Positions 43,207 through 50,797 of a stretch of 64,000 bases of DNA are shown piece by piece. The notes under the pieces were generated by a model. It was not told where the DNA came from. It did not search any database and was given only the letters and a program-made list of their open reading frames with translations. A program made the position numbers and the translations under genes. The stretch is from Betaproteobacteria bacterium Ga0077527. GTDB taxonomy: Bacteria > Pseudomonadota > Gammaproteobacteria > Burkholderiales > SG8-41. The stretch covers positions 59,538 to 123,537 of the forward strand of contig LNDW01000011.1 in the NCBI GenBank assembly GCA_001464815.1. Reading direction: 5' to 3'. Numbering within the stretch: the stretch's first letter is position 1; each line of letters begins with the position of its first letter.

Positions 43207-44580
43207 ATGAACGCACAACTTCCCGCCATTGCCATGGCTGAACGCCTGGCCGACCAGGCCGCCGCACTGACCGCCGACAAAATTCCCGCCGAAGTACGCG
43301 CGCGCGCTGAAGAACTGCTGATCGACGTGGTCGGCCTGTGTGTCGCCGCGCGCGACACCGATTATGTGAAGGCGGTGATTGCCGGTGTCGACGCCGGCGG
43401 CCCCTGCACCGCGATCGGCCATCAACAGACGTTTTCGGCTGAAGCCGCGGCGCTGATCAACGGCACCGCGACCCACGGCGAGGATTTTGATGACACCTTC
43501 GAGGGCGGCCCGGTGCATTCGAGCACGGTGATCGGTCCGGCGGTGCTGGCGGCGGCCGAGCGTTTTGGCTGCGCCGGTCCCGATGTGCTGGCGGGTTTTG
43601 TGGTCGGTGTCGAGACGCTGTGCCGGCTGTCGATGGTGATCCCGAAGGCGATCCACAAATCGGGTTTCCATCCCACCGCGGTGCTCGGCGCGATGGGCGC
43701 CACGCTCGCCGTGGCGCGGACGATGAAGCTGAACAGGCAGCAGACCGTCGATGCGCTGGGCATTGCCGGCAGCATGGCCAGCGGCATCATTGAATACCTC
43801 GCCGAAGGCGCGTGGACTAAACGCCTGCACGCCGGGTGGTCGGCCCAGGTCGGCATCCAGGCGGCACGGCTGGGGCAGCAGGGTTTCCTCGGGCCGCGCA
43901 CGGTGTTCGAAGGCACGCACGGCCTGTATTACGCTTTCGCGCGCTCGGCCGCTGGCGACTACGACGTGCTGACCCGTGATTTCGGCAAGGACTGGTACCT
44001 GTCGCGCATCACCTTCAAACCCTATGCCACGGGCACGATGAACCAGCCTTATGCCGACTGCGCGCTGCGCCTCGCCAAAAAAGGTTTTGCTGCCGAAGAT
44101 GTGGTGGATATCCTCTGCGAAACCGCCGAGGGTTATGTGCATCGCCTGTGGGATCCGCTGCCGTCGAAACACCGTCCGGCCAATGAATATGCCGCCAAGT
44201 TCAGCGCGCCGTTCAACATCGCGGTGGCATTCATCACCGGCGGCGCGGGGCTGGCCGCTTTCACTGAAAAGACCGTGCGTGACGAACGTATCCTCGCGCT
44301 GGCGTCGAAAGTGAAATACGTGGTGGATCCGAATAATCCCTATCCCAAGGCCTACACCGGACATGTGCGGATGACGCTGAAGGATGGCCGCGTGTTCGAA
44401 GAGCGCCAGCCGCATATCCGCGGCGGCGCGCAGGAGCCGCTGAGCCGTGCCGAGATCGAGGAGAAGTGCCGCCTCAACGCCTTGTTCGGCGGCTGGAGCG
44501 AGGTGCAGATTGCGGCCTTCCTCAAGTCGGTGCCGACGCTGCTGGCCGGCAAGGTGGATCTGTCCAGCCTGCGCAGCTGA
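43207..44580 (+). CDS. MmgE/PrpD family protein
   Basis: Second MmgE/PrpD enzyme, 457 residues from ATG 43207. Landmarks: ELLIDVVGLCVAARDTDYV, LINGTATHGEDFDDTFEGGPVHSSTVIGPAVLAAAE, SGFHPTAVLGAMGATLA, LAEGAWTKRLHAGWSAQVGIQAARLG, FEGTHGLYYAF. The HGEDFDDTF segment matches the branch that includes cis-aconitate/iminodisuccinate-type and methylcitrate-type enzymes. Placed directly after a TctBAC transporter, it plausibly catalyses the first step on the transported tri- or dicarboxylate. AT-rich motif E follows the stop codon. Confidence 0.88.
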   Translation: MNAQLPAIAMAERLADQAAALTADKIPAEVRARAEELLIDVVGLCVAARDTDYVKAVIAGVDAGGPCTAIGHQQTFSAEAAALINGTATHGEDFDDTFEGGPVHSSTVIGPAVLAAAERFGCAGPDVLAGFVVGVETLCRLSMVIPKAIHKSGFHPTAVLGAMGATLAVARTMKLNRQQTVDALGIAGSMASGIIEYLAEGAWTKRLHAGWSAQVGIQAARLGQQGFLGPRTVFEGTHGLYYAFARSAAGDYDVLTRDFGKDWYLSRITFKPYATGTMNQPYADCALRLAKKGFAAEDVVDILCETAEGYVHRLWDPLPSKHRPANEYAAKFSAPFNIAVAFITGGAGLAAFTEKTVRDERILALASKVKYVVDPNNPYPKAYTGHVRMTLKDGRVFEERQPHIRGGAQEPLSRAEIEEKCRLNALFGGWSEVQIAAFLKSVPTLLAGKVDLSSLRS

Positions 44581-44593
44581 TGACCTATAAAAA

Positions 44594-44615
44594 TATCAAT
44601 AAAAACAATTACTTA
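44594..44615 (-). repeat. AT-rich dispersed motif, copy E
   Basis: Minus strand reads TAAGTAATTGTTTTTATTGA, identical over 20 nt to copy D at 31408. It lies 14 nt after the MmgE/PrpD stop and 42 nt before the start of the selenoprotein gene. Confidence 0.72.
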
Positions 44616-44656
44616 ATGATATATTGCACTTGCACCACAACAACCGGAGCACCGTC

Positions 44657-45304
44657 ATGGCTGAACGCCTGCAGATCGACATCGTTTCCGATGTAGTTTG
44701 ACCCTGGTGTTTCATCGGCAAGCGCAAGCTGGAAGCTGCGCTGAAACAGTTCGCCGAACTGTATCCCGATGATCCCGAGCCCGCCGTGCGCTGGCTGCCG
44801 TTTCAGTTGAATCCCGGATTGCCGCCGGAAGGTATCTCGCGTGCCGATTACATTCTGCGCAAGTTCGGCGAGCGCGACAGCTCGCGTTACAACCGCGTCG
44901 CTGGTGTCGGCAAGGGTGTCGGCCTCGACATGGCCTTCGACAAGATCACGGTGCAGCCGAACACGGTCAACGCACACCGGCTGATCCATCATGCCGGCAC
45001 ACTCGGCAAGCAGGACATGGTGGCCGAAGCGCTGTTCCGCGGCTATTTCTGCGAAGGTGCCAATCTCACCGACGTTACGGTGCTCGCGGACTATGCGGCG
45101 CAGGCCGGACTGGATCGCGCGGCAACTGAAACGTATCTGCGCAGCAGCGCCGATGCCGATGTGATTCCCGCCGCGGATGCCGAAGCCCGCCAGGTCGGCA
45201 TCGAAGGCGTGCCGTTTTTCATCTTCAACCGCACCGTGGGCTTGTCGGGGGCGCAGGACCCCGAGGTGCTGCTGCAGGCGATGCAGCAGGCGCGCGCTGC
45301 GTAA
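44657..45304 (+). CDS. DsbA/FrnE-family oxidoreductase, probable selenoprotein (in-frame TGA at active-site residue 15)
   Basis: Thioredoxin-fold protein of the DsbA/FrnE family (2-hydroxychromene-2-carboxylate isomerase-like), 215 residues if the TGA at 44699-44701 is read as selenocysteine. ATG 44657 follows CGGAGC with 7-nt spacing. The N-terminus reads MAERLQIDIVSDVV-TGA-PWCFIGKRKLEAAL; relatives have C in place of TGA, giving the CPWC redox motif, so the protein would carry UPWC (Sec15, Cys18). Downstream the frame is intact to 45304 with the family's FQLNPGLPPEGI, NTVNAHRLIHHA, LFRGYFCEGANLTD and GVPFFIFNRTVGLSGAQ. A SECIS-like stem-loop lies at 44721-44742. Alternatives are a sequencing error or a nonsense mutation, less likely given the exact position. 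The kinase gene follows after 15 nt. Confidence 0.82.
44721..44742 (+). promoter_or_regulatory. Candidate bacterial SECIS element
   Basis: Stem-loop in the mRNA just after the in-frame TGA: lower stem AGCGC / GCGCT (5 bp), one bulged A, upper stem AGCT / AGCT (4 bp), apical loop GGA. The loop begins 29 nt after the TGA and starts with G. Both features match the published general bacterial SECIS pattern (small apical loop with G in the first two positions, about 16-37 nt from UGA). Confidence 0.7.
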
Positions 45305-45319
45305 ACATTCCGATCAGCG

Positions 45320-46780
45320 ATGGCCGAATCCACCGTTTATCGCAACGCGCTGGAGCCGGGCGGCACACTCAACGAGTACCTGCTGAAATCGGTGCTCGGC
45401 ACCGGCGGTTTCGGCATCACCTATCTCGCCTGGGACGGCAATCTCGAAAAGCCGGTGGCGATCAAGGAATACCTGCCGGGTGACCTCGCGCTGCGCGCGC
45501 TCGACGGCAGCGTGGTGCCGGTTTCCAGCGACCACCGCAACGATTACCAGTGGGGCCTCGACCGCTTCATCCAGGAGGCGCGCACGCTGGCGCGCTTCAG
45601 CCATCCGCACATCGTGCGCGTGAACCGCTACTTCGAGCTCAACGGCACCGGTTACATGGTGATGGACTACGAGGAAGGCGAATCGCTGCACGCGCGCCTG
45701 AAGCGCGCGCCGCTGCCGGCGGAGGATGAGGTCCGCGGCCTGCTGCTGCCACTGCTCGACGGCCTCTCGGCGGTGCATGCCGCGAACTTCCTGCATCGCG
45801 ACATCAAGCCGGCGAACATTTTCATCCGCGGCGACGGCCGGCCGGTACTGCTGGATTTTGGCGCGGCGCGTGCCACCGGCGGCGCCACGCGCAGCCTGAC
45901 TGCGGTGCTGACGCCGGGCTATGCGCCGCTGGAGCAGTATTCACCCGACGGCAAGCAGGGGCCGTGGTCCGACATTTATGCCCTGGCCGGCGTGTTGTTC
46001 CGCATGGTCACCGACCGCAATCCGCCGGATGCCGTGGCAAGGTTGCAACTCGACACGGTGCCGGCGGCCCTGCAGGCGGCGCGTGGCCGCTACAGCGCAA
46101 CCCTGTTGCAGGCCATCGGCCGCGGGTTGGCGGTGAACGCGGGGTCGCGGCCGCAAAGTGTGGCCGGCTGGCGCGGACTGCTGGAGGGCGCACCGATGCC
46201 TGGACAGGCAGGCACTGCCCCCAACAGCGGGGCCACTCCGGCGGCTGCTAGGACCGTCGCCTTGAATTCGGCTGCGGGCAGCACGGCCACGACGCGCACG
46301 GTGGTGTCTGCGCCTGACCACAGCGAGTCGTGGAGGCGCCTTGCCTGGGCTGTGTTCTGGCTGGTCGCGGCCATTGTCGCCGTCAGTTGGTATGTCAAGC
46401 GCAAGCCTGAACCGCCACCGGCGCCCGCGGTCGCTGCGCCATCGGCGAAACGCGCACCGGTGCAGGTCGAGGTGGTCGAAACGCCGGCCCTCGCGGTGCT
46501 TCCCGCGGCGCCGGCCATCGCAGCCCCCGCGGCCGATGTCGTGGTGGTGAAACCGGTTGAACCGTCCAAGGGGCGTGTGGCGGAGCGGGTGGCCGATGAA
46601 TTCCGCGGCGCTGACCGCGACGGCGACGGTTATCTGGTGCCGGCGGAAGTGGAAGGGCGATTTCCGTTCATCGCCAAGGAGTTTGCGAAAGTTGACCGTG
46701 ACGGCGACCGGCGGATTTCATTCGACGAATTCGCGGAGCTGCGCCGCCAGCAGTTCGAGCGCCGGCCGCTGTCCAGGTAA
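45320..46780 (+). CDS. Transmembrane serine/threonine protein kinase with C-terminal EF-hand pair
   Basis: Hanks-type kinase, 486 residues. Kinase domain about 15-290: P-loop GTGGFG (27-32), Lys49 (AIKEY), HRDIKPAN (159-166), DFGAAR (179-184) and TPGYAPLEQ (activation/APE-equivalent). A Pro/Ala-rich juxtamembrane linker follows, then one transmembrane helix (about 341-359), a Pro/Ala-rich spacer, and two EF-hand loops, DRDGDGYLVPAE (432-443) and DRDGDRRISFDE (459-470), predicted to be periplasmic. The layout suggests a sensor in which Ca2+ or another external signal controls an internal kinase. It directly follows the selenoprotein gene. Confidence 0.88.
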   Translation: MAESTVYRNALEPGGTLNEYLLKSVLGTGGFGITYLAWDGNLEKPVAIKEYLPGDLALRALDGSVVPVSSDHRNDYQWGLDRFIQEARTLARFSHPHIVRVNRYFELNGTGYMVMDYEEGESLHARLKRAPLPAEDEVRGLLLPLLDGLSAVHAANFLHRDIKPANIFIRGDGRPVLLDFGAARATGGATRSLTAVLTPGYAPLEQYSPDGKQGPWSDIYALAGVLFRMVTDRNPPDAVARLQLDTVPAALQAARGRYSATLLQAIGRGLAVNAGSRPQSVAGWRGLLEGAPMPGQAGTAPNSGATPAAARTVALNSAAGSTATTRTVVSAPDHSESWRRLAWAVFWLVAAIVAVSWYVKRKPEPPPAPAVAAPSAKRAPVQVEVVETPALAVLPAAPAIAAPAADVVVVKPVEPSKGRVAERVADEFRGADRDGDGYLVPAEVEGRFPFIAKEFAKVDRDGDRRISFDEFAELRRQQFERRPLSR

Positions 46781-46797
46781 GGCCGTGATGCCCGGCG

Positions 46798-47796
46798 CTA
46801 CAGCGGCTGTGCCATGCCCAGTTCGGTCAGCGTAACCCGGAAACGTTTCTGTTCCGCGCCGAAATGCCCCGCGAGTTCGTGGCTGCGCATGAAATTGGGC
46901 ACTGCCCCGGAGGCCGCGAGTTCAGTCTTCCATTCCGGGGTCTGCACCACTTTCGAAAATACTGTCTCCCAGTAGCCGATCTGCGCCGGCGTGAGGCCCC
47001 TGGGCGCGATCACCGGCCGCCAGTTGGCGACCACGGCATCCACGCCCTGTTCCTTCCAGGTCGGCACCACGGACAGCGCGCCGTCGAGGCGTTTCGGCGC
47101 GGCGACGCCCAGCATGCGCATGCGGCCCGCCTGCAGGTGCGGGATGCCGTTGGCCGAAGGCGTGGTGACCAGCCCGACATGGTTGCCGAGCAGCGCGGTG
47201 GTGGATTCGCCGCCGGAGCCGAACACCACGATCTTGAGTTTCCTGACATCCGCACCGGCAGCCTTGGCGATCAGCGCGGCGGCAATGTGGTTGGTGTTGC
47301 CGGCCGCGGTGGCGATGCCAATGGGCAGGGCTTCTGGATTGCTTTTGAATTGCGAAACAAGATCCCTGCCGTTCCGGAACAGGGCATCGGCGCGCACCAG
47401 GAAGCCGATGTATTCCTCCGAGAGCATCACGATCGGCGTGAACGCGGTGTAATCAAAGGGGCTGCGGCCGATGATGCGGTTGGTGAGCAGCGAGGTCGCG
47501 GCAATTTCGATGACATGGGCATCGCCGGCGCGATGGTGCAGGTAGACCTGGGCAATGGTGCTGGCGCCGCCGGGCTTGTTGACCACGTTCACCGGCTGCT
47601 CGACCAGTTTGTGGTCCTGGATGATTTTCTGGATGGAGCGCGCCATGCGGTCGATGCCGCCACCGGGGCTGACCGCAACCACCAGCTCGACCGGGCGGGT
47701 CGGCGCCCAGTTTTGCGCGACTGCGGTTTGGGGCGGGAGCAGGGCTGCTGCGAACAGCGCTGCGGCGAATGCTGCGAAAGGATGGCGGCTGGACAT
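46798..47796 (-). CDS. TctC/Bug family substrate-binding protein
   Basis: Periplasmic receptor of 332 residues; ATG 47796 is chosen because GGAG lies 5 nt upstream (GTG 47820 would add eight residues). Signal peptide ends TAVAQ (about residue 28). Landmarks: WAPTRPVELVVAVSPGGGIDRMARSIQKI, VNKPGGASTIAQVYL, and FGSGGESTTALLGNHV in the pocket. It is divergent in sequence from the other window copies, with an HHRAGDAHVIEI segment replacing PADGYT. Orphan receptor; convergent with the kinase gene, only 17 nt apart. Confidence 0.9.
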   Translation of the reverse strand: MSSRHPFAAFAAALFAAALLPPQTAVAQNWAPTRPVELVVAVSPGGGIDRMARSIQKIIQDHKLVEQPVNVVNKPGGASTIAQVYLHHRAGDAHVIEIAATSLLTNRIIGRSPFDYTAFTPIVMLSEEYIGFLVRADALFRNGRDLVSQFKSNPEALPIGIATAAGNTNHIAAALIAKAAGADVRKLKIVVFGSGGESTTALLGNHVGLVTTPSANGIPHLQAGRMRMLGVAAPKRLDGALSVVPTWKEQGVDAVVANWRPVIAPRGLTPAQIGYWETVFSKVVQTPEWKTELAASGAVPNFMRSHELAGHFGAEQKRFRVTLTELGMAQPL

Positions 47797-47823
47797 GCGA
47801 ACTCCGAAGAGGGGGTTCACCGA

Positions 47824-48228
47824 TTATGATGACCCGCGCCGTCCTGCGTCCAGACGTTCAGTGAACTTCACGAAATAGTCTTCGTCGATCTGCAGTCCGC
47901 GTGCACCGGGCAGGCGCCGTGACAGCAGGAAGTTGATCCGGGTCAGCAGGTCGTGACGTTCATCGCTGCTGCCGGCCTGCGCGAGCAGGGCTTCGATTTC
48001 GCGCAGCTCGGCCGAGGCCTGCAGTTCGCCGGGCAGACAGCCCGCGTTTTTCAGCAGGCGGTAGGCGGCGCGTAATTCTTCCGGCACCAGTGCATCGTCT
48101 TCCAGCGGCAGCGGTTTGCCTTCGCCAGGCAGATCGCTGAATTCGCCACGATCCTGCGCGTCGGCGATCTGGCGTTCGGCCAGGGCATCCAGCAGTGACA
48201 GCGGTGGCGGACGTTGCGGGCGCATCAT
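47824..48228 (-). CDS. DUF1992 (DnaJ-homologue subfamily C member 28-like) protein
   Basis: Small cytosolic protein of about 134 residues consisting of a DUF1992 domain: LLDALAERQIADAQDRGEFSDLPGEGKPLPLEDDALVPEELRAAYRLLKNAGCLPGEL. This is the conserved region also found in eukaryotic DNAJC28, without a J domain. Function unknown. The start (ATG 48228, preceded in frame by GTG 48231) overlaps the upstream hydrolase stop as TGATG, so it is coupled to that gene. Confidence 0.88.
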   Translation of the reverse strand: MMRPQRPPPLSLLDALAERQIADAQDRGEFSDLPGEGKPLPLEDDALVPEELRAAYRLLKNAGCLPGELQASAELREIEALLAQAGSSDERHDLLTRINFLLSRRLPGARGLQIDEDYFVKFTERLDAGRRGSS

Positions 48229-49079
48229 CACATCATCAAAAAGTCGCGGACCACCGCGATCTGCTCTTTGGCCATCAGCGCCGGCGCATGACCGGTGCCG
48301 GCAAACTCGACAAGTTTTGGCTTCGGACCGCGGCTGATCATTTCTTCGGCGGTATCACGCAGCAGCAGATCGGATGCACCTCCGCGCAACAGCAGCGTCG
48401 GGCAGCGGATGGCGTCATAGACATTCCACAGCACGATGTCCTGCGCCGCGGCCTTCTGGAAGGGCAGGCCGATGCCGGGGTCGTAGACCATGCCCCAGCG
48501 GCCGTCTGGATGCTGGCGGGCGTTGTGTTCGGCGAGGTGGCGCCATTGCGCGTCCGTCAGCGGGCCGAAGGGGGCGGAGACCTGGCGCACATAACGCTCG
48601 AATTCATCAAAGCTGTCGAACAGCGGGTTCTTGCCGACGTACTGGCCGATACGCTCCATCGACGCCTTGGGGATCATCGCGCCAACATCATTCAGCACCA
48701 GCCGGCGGATCGGAGAGCCGGGACGCGCGGCGAGCAGCATGCCGAGCATGCCGCCCATCGAAGTGCCGACCCAGTCGATGTGGCGCGCGCCCTGTGCGGT
48801 GACGCGGGCGATCAGCGCCGTCATGTCGTTCATGTACTGCGGATAACCGTAGTCCTCGGGATTGGGCAGCCAGTCGCTGCGGCCGCGGCCGGCGATGCTG
48901 ACGCAGACCACGCGCCGGTCATCCTGCAGCGCTTCGGCCAGCGCATCGAAGTCGCGGCAGTTGCGTGTCAGGCCATGCACGCAGACCACCACGCGGGGAT
49001 TCAGTGCATCGCCCCAGTCGGTGTAATGCAGGCGATGAAAGCCGGCACGGTTCAGGCATAGCAGCTCGCCCTCGGTCAT
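48228..49079 (-). CDS. Alpha/beta hydrolase
   Basis: Alpha/beta-hydrolase-fold protein of 283 residues. Oxyanion HG motif VVVCVHGLTRNCRDFDALAEAL, nucleophile elbow GTSMGG, and catalytic Asp and His positions in GGASDLLL and GTGHAPAL. Resembles esterases or C-C hydrolases of the MhpC/DhlA-like group; substrate unknown. The ATG lies 31 nt from the end of the next minus-strand gene, across AT-rich motif G. Cotranscribed with DUF1992 downstream. Confidence 0.9.
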   Translation of the reverse strand: MTEGELLCLNRAGFHRLHYTDWGDALNPRVVVCVHGLTRNCRDFDALAEALQDDRRVVCVSIAGRGRSDWLPNPEDYGYPQYMNDMTALIARVTAQGARHIDWVGTSMGGMLGMLLAARPGSPIRRLVLNDVGAMIPKASMERIGQYVGKNPLFDSFDEFERYVRQVSAPFGPLTDAQWRHLAEHNARQHPDGRWGMVYDPGIGLPFQKAAAQDIVLWNVYDAIRCPTLLLRGGASDLLLRDTAEEMISRGPKPKLVEFAGTGHAPALMAKEQIAVVRDFLMM

Positions 49080-49085
49080 TTTATG

Positions 49086-49113
49086 TAAGCCATTGTTTTA
49101 ATTGAATAATTTA
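49086..49113 (+). repeat. AT-rich dispersed motif, copy G (touches stop codon)
   Basis: TAAGCCATTGTTTTAATTGA then AATAATTTA; the TTA at 49111-49113 is the stop codon of the minus-strand GIDE gene, so this copy fills the 31-nt space between the GIDE stop and the hydrolase start. Confidence 0.65.
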
Positions 49114-50046
49114 TTTAAAACCGAGGAGGATCAAACCCCAGGCGCCGAGGCCTAGGAAGGCGATCAGGTGCACCCAGGCCCAGATCCGGTAGCGCCGACC
49201 CAGTTTGTCGGGCATCTCGTTGGCGAGCAAAAACAGCCGGCGGTCGCGCGGCTTGCGCAGCAGGTGCACGCCCTCGGTCTGCGCGCCGAACTGCTCGTGG
49301 TGGCGCTGGCGCACTTCACCGATTGCGGCGAGCCGTGCCTGTTCCCATTCTTCAAGACTGATCTGGCCGTCGCGGTCGGCATCAAAACGCTGCAGCAGCA
49401 GTTGCGGATTGTTTTTCCATTCCGTGATCAGCGCGCTGACATCGGACTTTTCATCGGCGGCACTCAGCACATTGCCGCTGTGCGTGGTGAATTCACCGAT
49501 CGCATACACCGGTCCTTCCGGCAGCAACAGCCATTCGGTGTAGCGGCGGCCGCCTTCACTCCAGTGTTTGCGCTCGCGGCTGACCACCTCGGCGCCGTCA
49601 GGTGAGACCACGCAGGCGCCGCTGTCATCGACGATCAGGAAATGGTCGATGCTGGTGTTTTCCTCGACGGTTTTCCATTTGTTGTCGCTGTCCTGCTCCT
49701 CAACGGTGTAGTGGTACCAGCAGCAGGGGGTCAGGCTGGCCGGCGAGCGCACCGTCGAGCCTTCGATCAATCGACCGACGCCGAAGAGTTCGACATAACC
49801 CTGGGCAGCGGAGGCAATACTCGAGGTCGGCAGGTCGTGGATGGCGCGGTAACGGCGGGTGTTGCCGACCCAGGCAAAAAAACTCACCACACTCATGCCC
49901 AGCAGCGCCCAGGGCCAGCTGCGCGGATCCTCGGTTTGCAGCGCGATGACCACGATGATCGCGTGCAGCCCGCCGGAGAGCAGGATCGGTCCGCGGCCGC
50001 GGAAACCCGCGACGTTGAAGGCGGAGGAGTTGAGGGTGAGGCGCAT
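49111..50046 (-). CDS. GIDE-domain membrane protein with EF-hand
   Basis: A 311-residue membrane protein. Two hydrophobic segments near the N-terminus (about 22-37 and 46-62), then a GIDE-like (MULAN/E3 ligase BAM-domain) region: AAQGYVELFGVGRLIEGSTVRSPASLTPCCWYHYTVEEQ ... FLIVDDSGACVVSPDGAEVV. A single canonical EF-hand follows (DADRDGQISLEE), and a C-terminal helix (WVHLIAFLGLGAWGLILLGF). Bacterial GIDE proteins are commonly encoded next to LemA, as here (38 nt). Their function is unknown. It is the second EF-hand protein within 4 kb. Confidence 0.78.
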   Translation of the reverse strand: MRLTLNSSAFNVAGFRGRGPILLSGGLHAIIVVIALQTEDPRSWPWALLGMSVVSFFAWVGNTRRYRAIHDLPTSSIASAAQGYVELFGVGRLIEGSTVRSPASLTPCCWYHYTVEEQDSDNKWKTVEENTSIDHFLIVDDSGACVVSPDGAEVVSRERKHWSEGGRRYTEWLLLPEGPVYAIGEFTTHSGNVLSAADEKSDVSALITEWKNNPQLLLQRFDADRDGQISLEEWEQARLAAIGEVRQRHHEQFGAQTEGVHLLRKPRDRRLFLLANEMPDKLGRRYRIWAWVHLIAFLGLGAWGLILLGFK

Positions 50047-50084
50047 TCAGCCGCAGGGTGGTGCTTGCCCGGGCAGGCGGGGCG

Positions 50085-50660
50085 TCAGGTGTTGAACAGC
50101 TGCTTGACGTCCACGTCCTTGCGTTCTTCCTCGCTGAACTCGAGCAGCTGGGCTTCCTTGAAGCCGAGCAGGCGGGCAATGATCAGGTCCGGAAACTGTT
50201 CGATGCGCACGTTGTTGATGTTCACCGACTCGTTGTAGAACTCGCGGCGGTCGGCGATGGCGTTTTCGAGGCTGGAGATGCGCGTCTGCAACTGCTGGAA
50301 CGTCTGGTTGGCCTTCAGCTCGGGATAGGACTCGGCCAGCGCAAACAGGCTGCCCAGCGCCGCGCGCATGCCGCCTTCGGCCTGGCCCAGCGCCGGGATG
50401 TTCTGCGCCTCGCGCGCGGTGAACACCTTCGAGCGCGCCTCGATCACCCTGGTCAGCGTGTCCTGCTCGAATTTCATGTACTGCTTGCAGGTTTCCACCA
50501 GTTTCGGCAGTTCGTCATGGCGCTGCTTCAGCAGCACATCGATGTTCGCCCAGGCCTTGGACACGTTGTGCTTGATCTGCACCAGCGCGTTGTAGATGGT
50601 GATGCCGTAGACCAGCGCGATTACGAGGATGGCCAGGCCGATGATGGTGCCGAGGTCCAT
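50085..50660 (-). CDS. lemA: LemA family protein
   Basis: Membrane-anchored four-helix protein of 191 residues: one N-terminal transmembrane helix (TIIGLAILVIALVYGITIYN) then the LemA signature NALVQIKHNVSKAWANIDVLLKQRHDELPKLVETCKQYMKFEQDTL and YPELKANQTFQQLQ...ENAIADRREFYN. LemA proteins are widespread and poorly understood, often linked to envelope stress or membrane proteases. First gene of a two-gene unit with the GIDE/EF-hand protein. A TATACAAT -10-like element lies about 40 nt upstream on the minus strand. Confidence 0.93.
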   Translation of the reverse strand: MDLGTIIGLAILVIALVYGITIYNALVQIKHNVSKAWANIDVLLKQRHDELPKLVETCKQYMKFEQDTLTRVIEARSKVFTAREAQNIPALGQAEGGMRAALGSLFALAESYPELKANQTFQQLQTRISSLENAIADRREFYNESVNINNVRIEQFPDLIIARLLGFKEAQLLEFSEEERKDVDVKQLFNT

Positions 50661-50797
50661 GTTGTGCTCCCTGCGGGACGGTTGTTATTGGGGGAAATTG
50701 TATAGCAGGGTGGGGGATGCAGGCAGTTGCGGAATGATCGCAGGGCGCTTCGCTAATGCGCCCTAGAAGTTCTAGTGATCAGCCTTGGCGAGATCCC

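Noticed and set aside
44786..45304. Truncated DsbA-like gene starting at 44786 without an active site
   Set aside because: The upstream codons encode the family N-terminus in the same frame with an RBS and ATG; only the TGA at the active-site position interrupts it.
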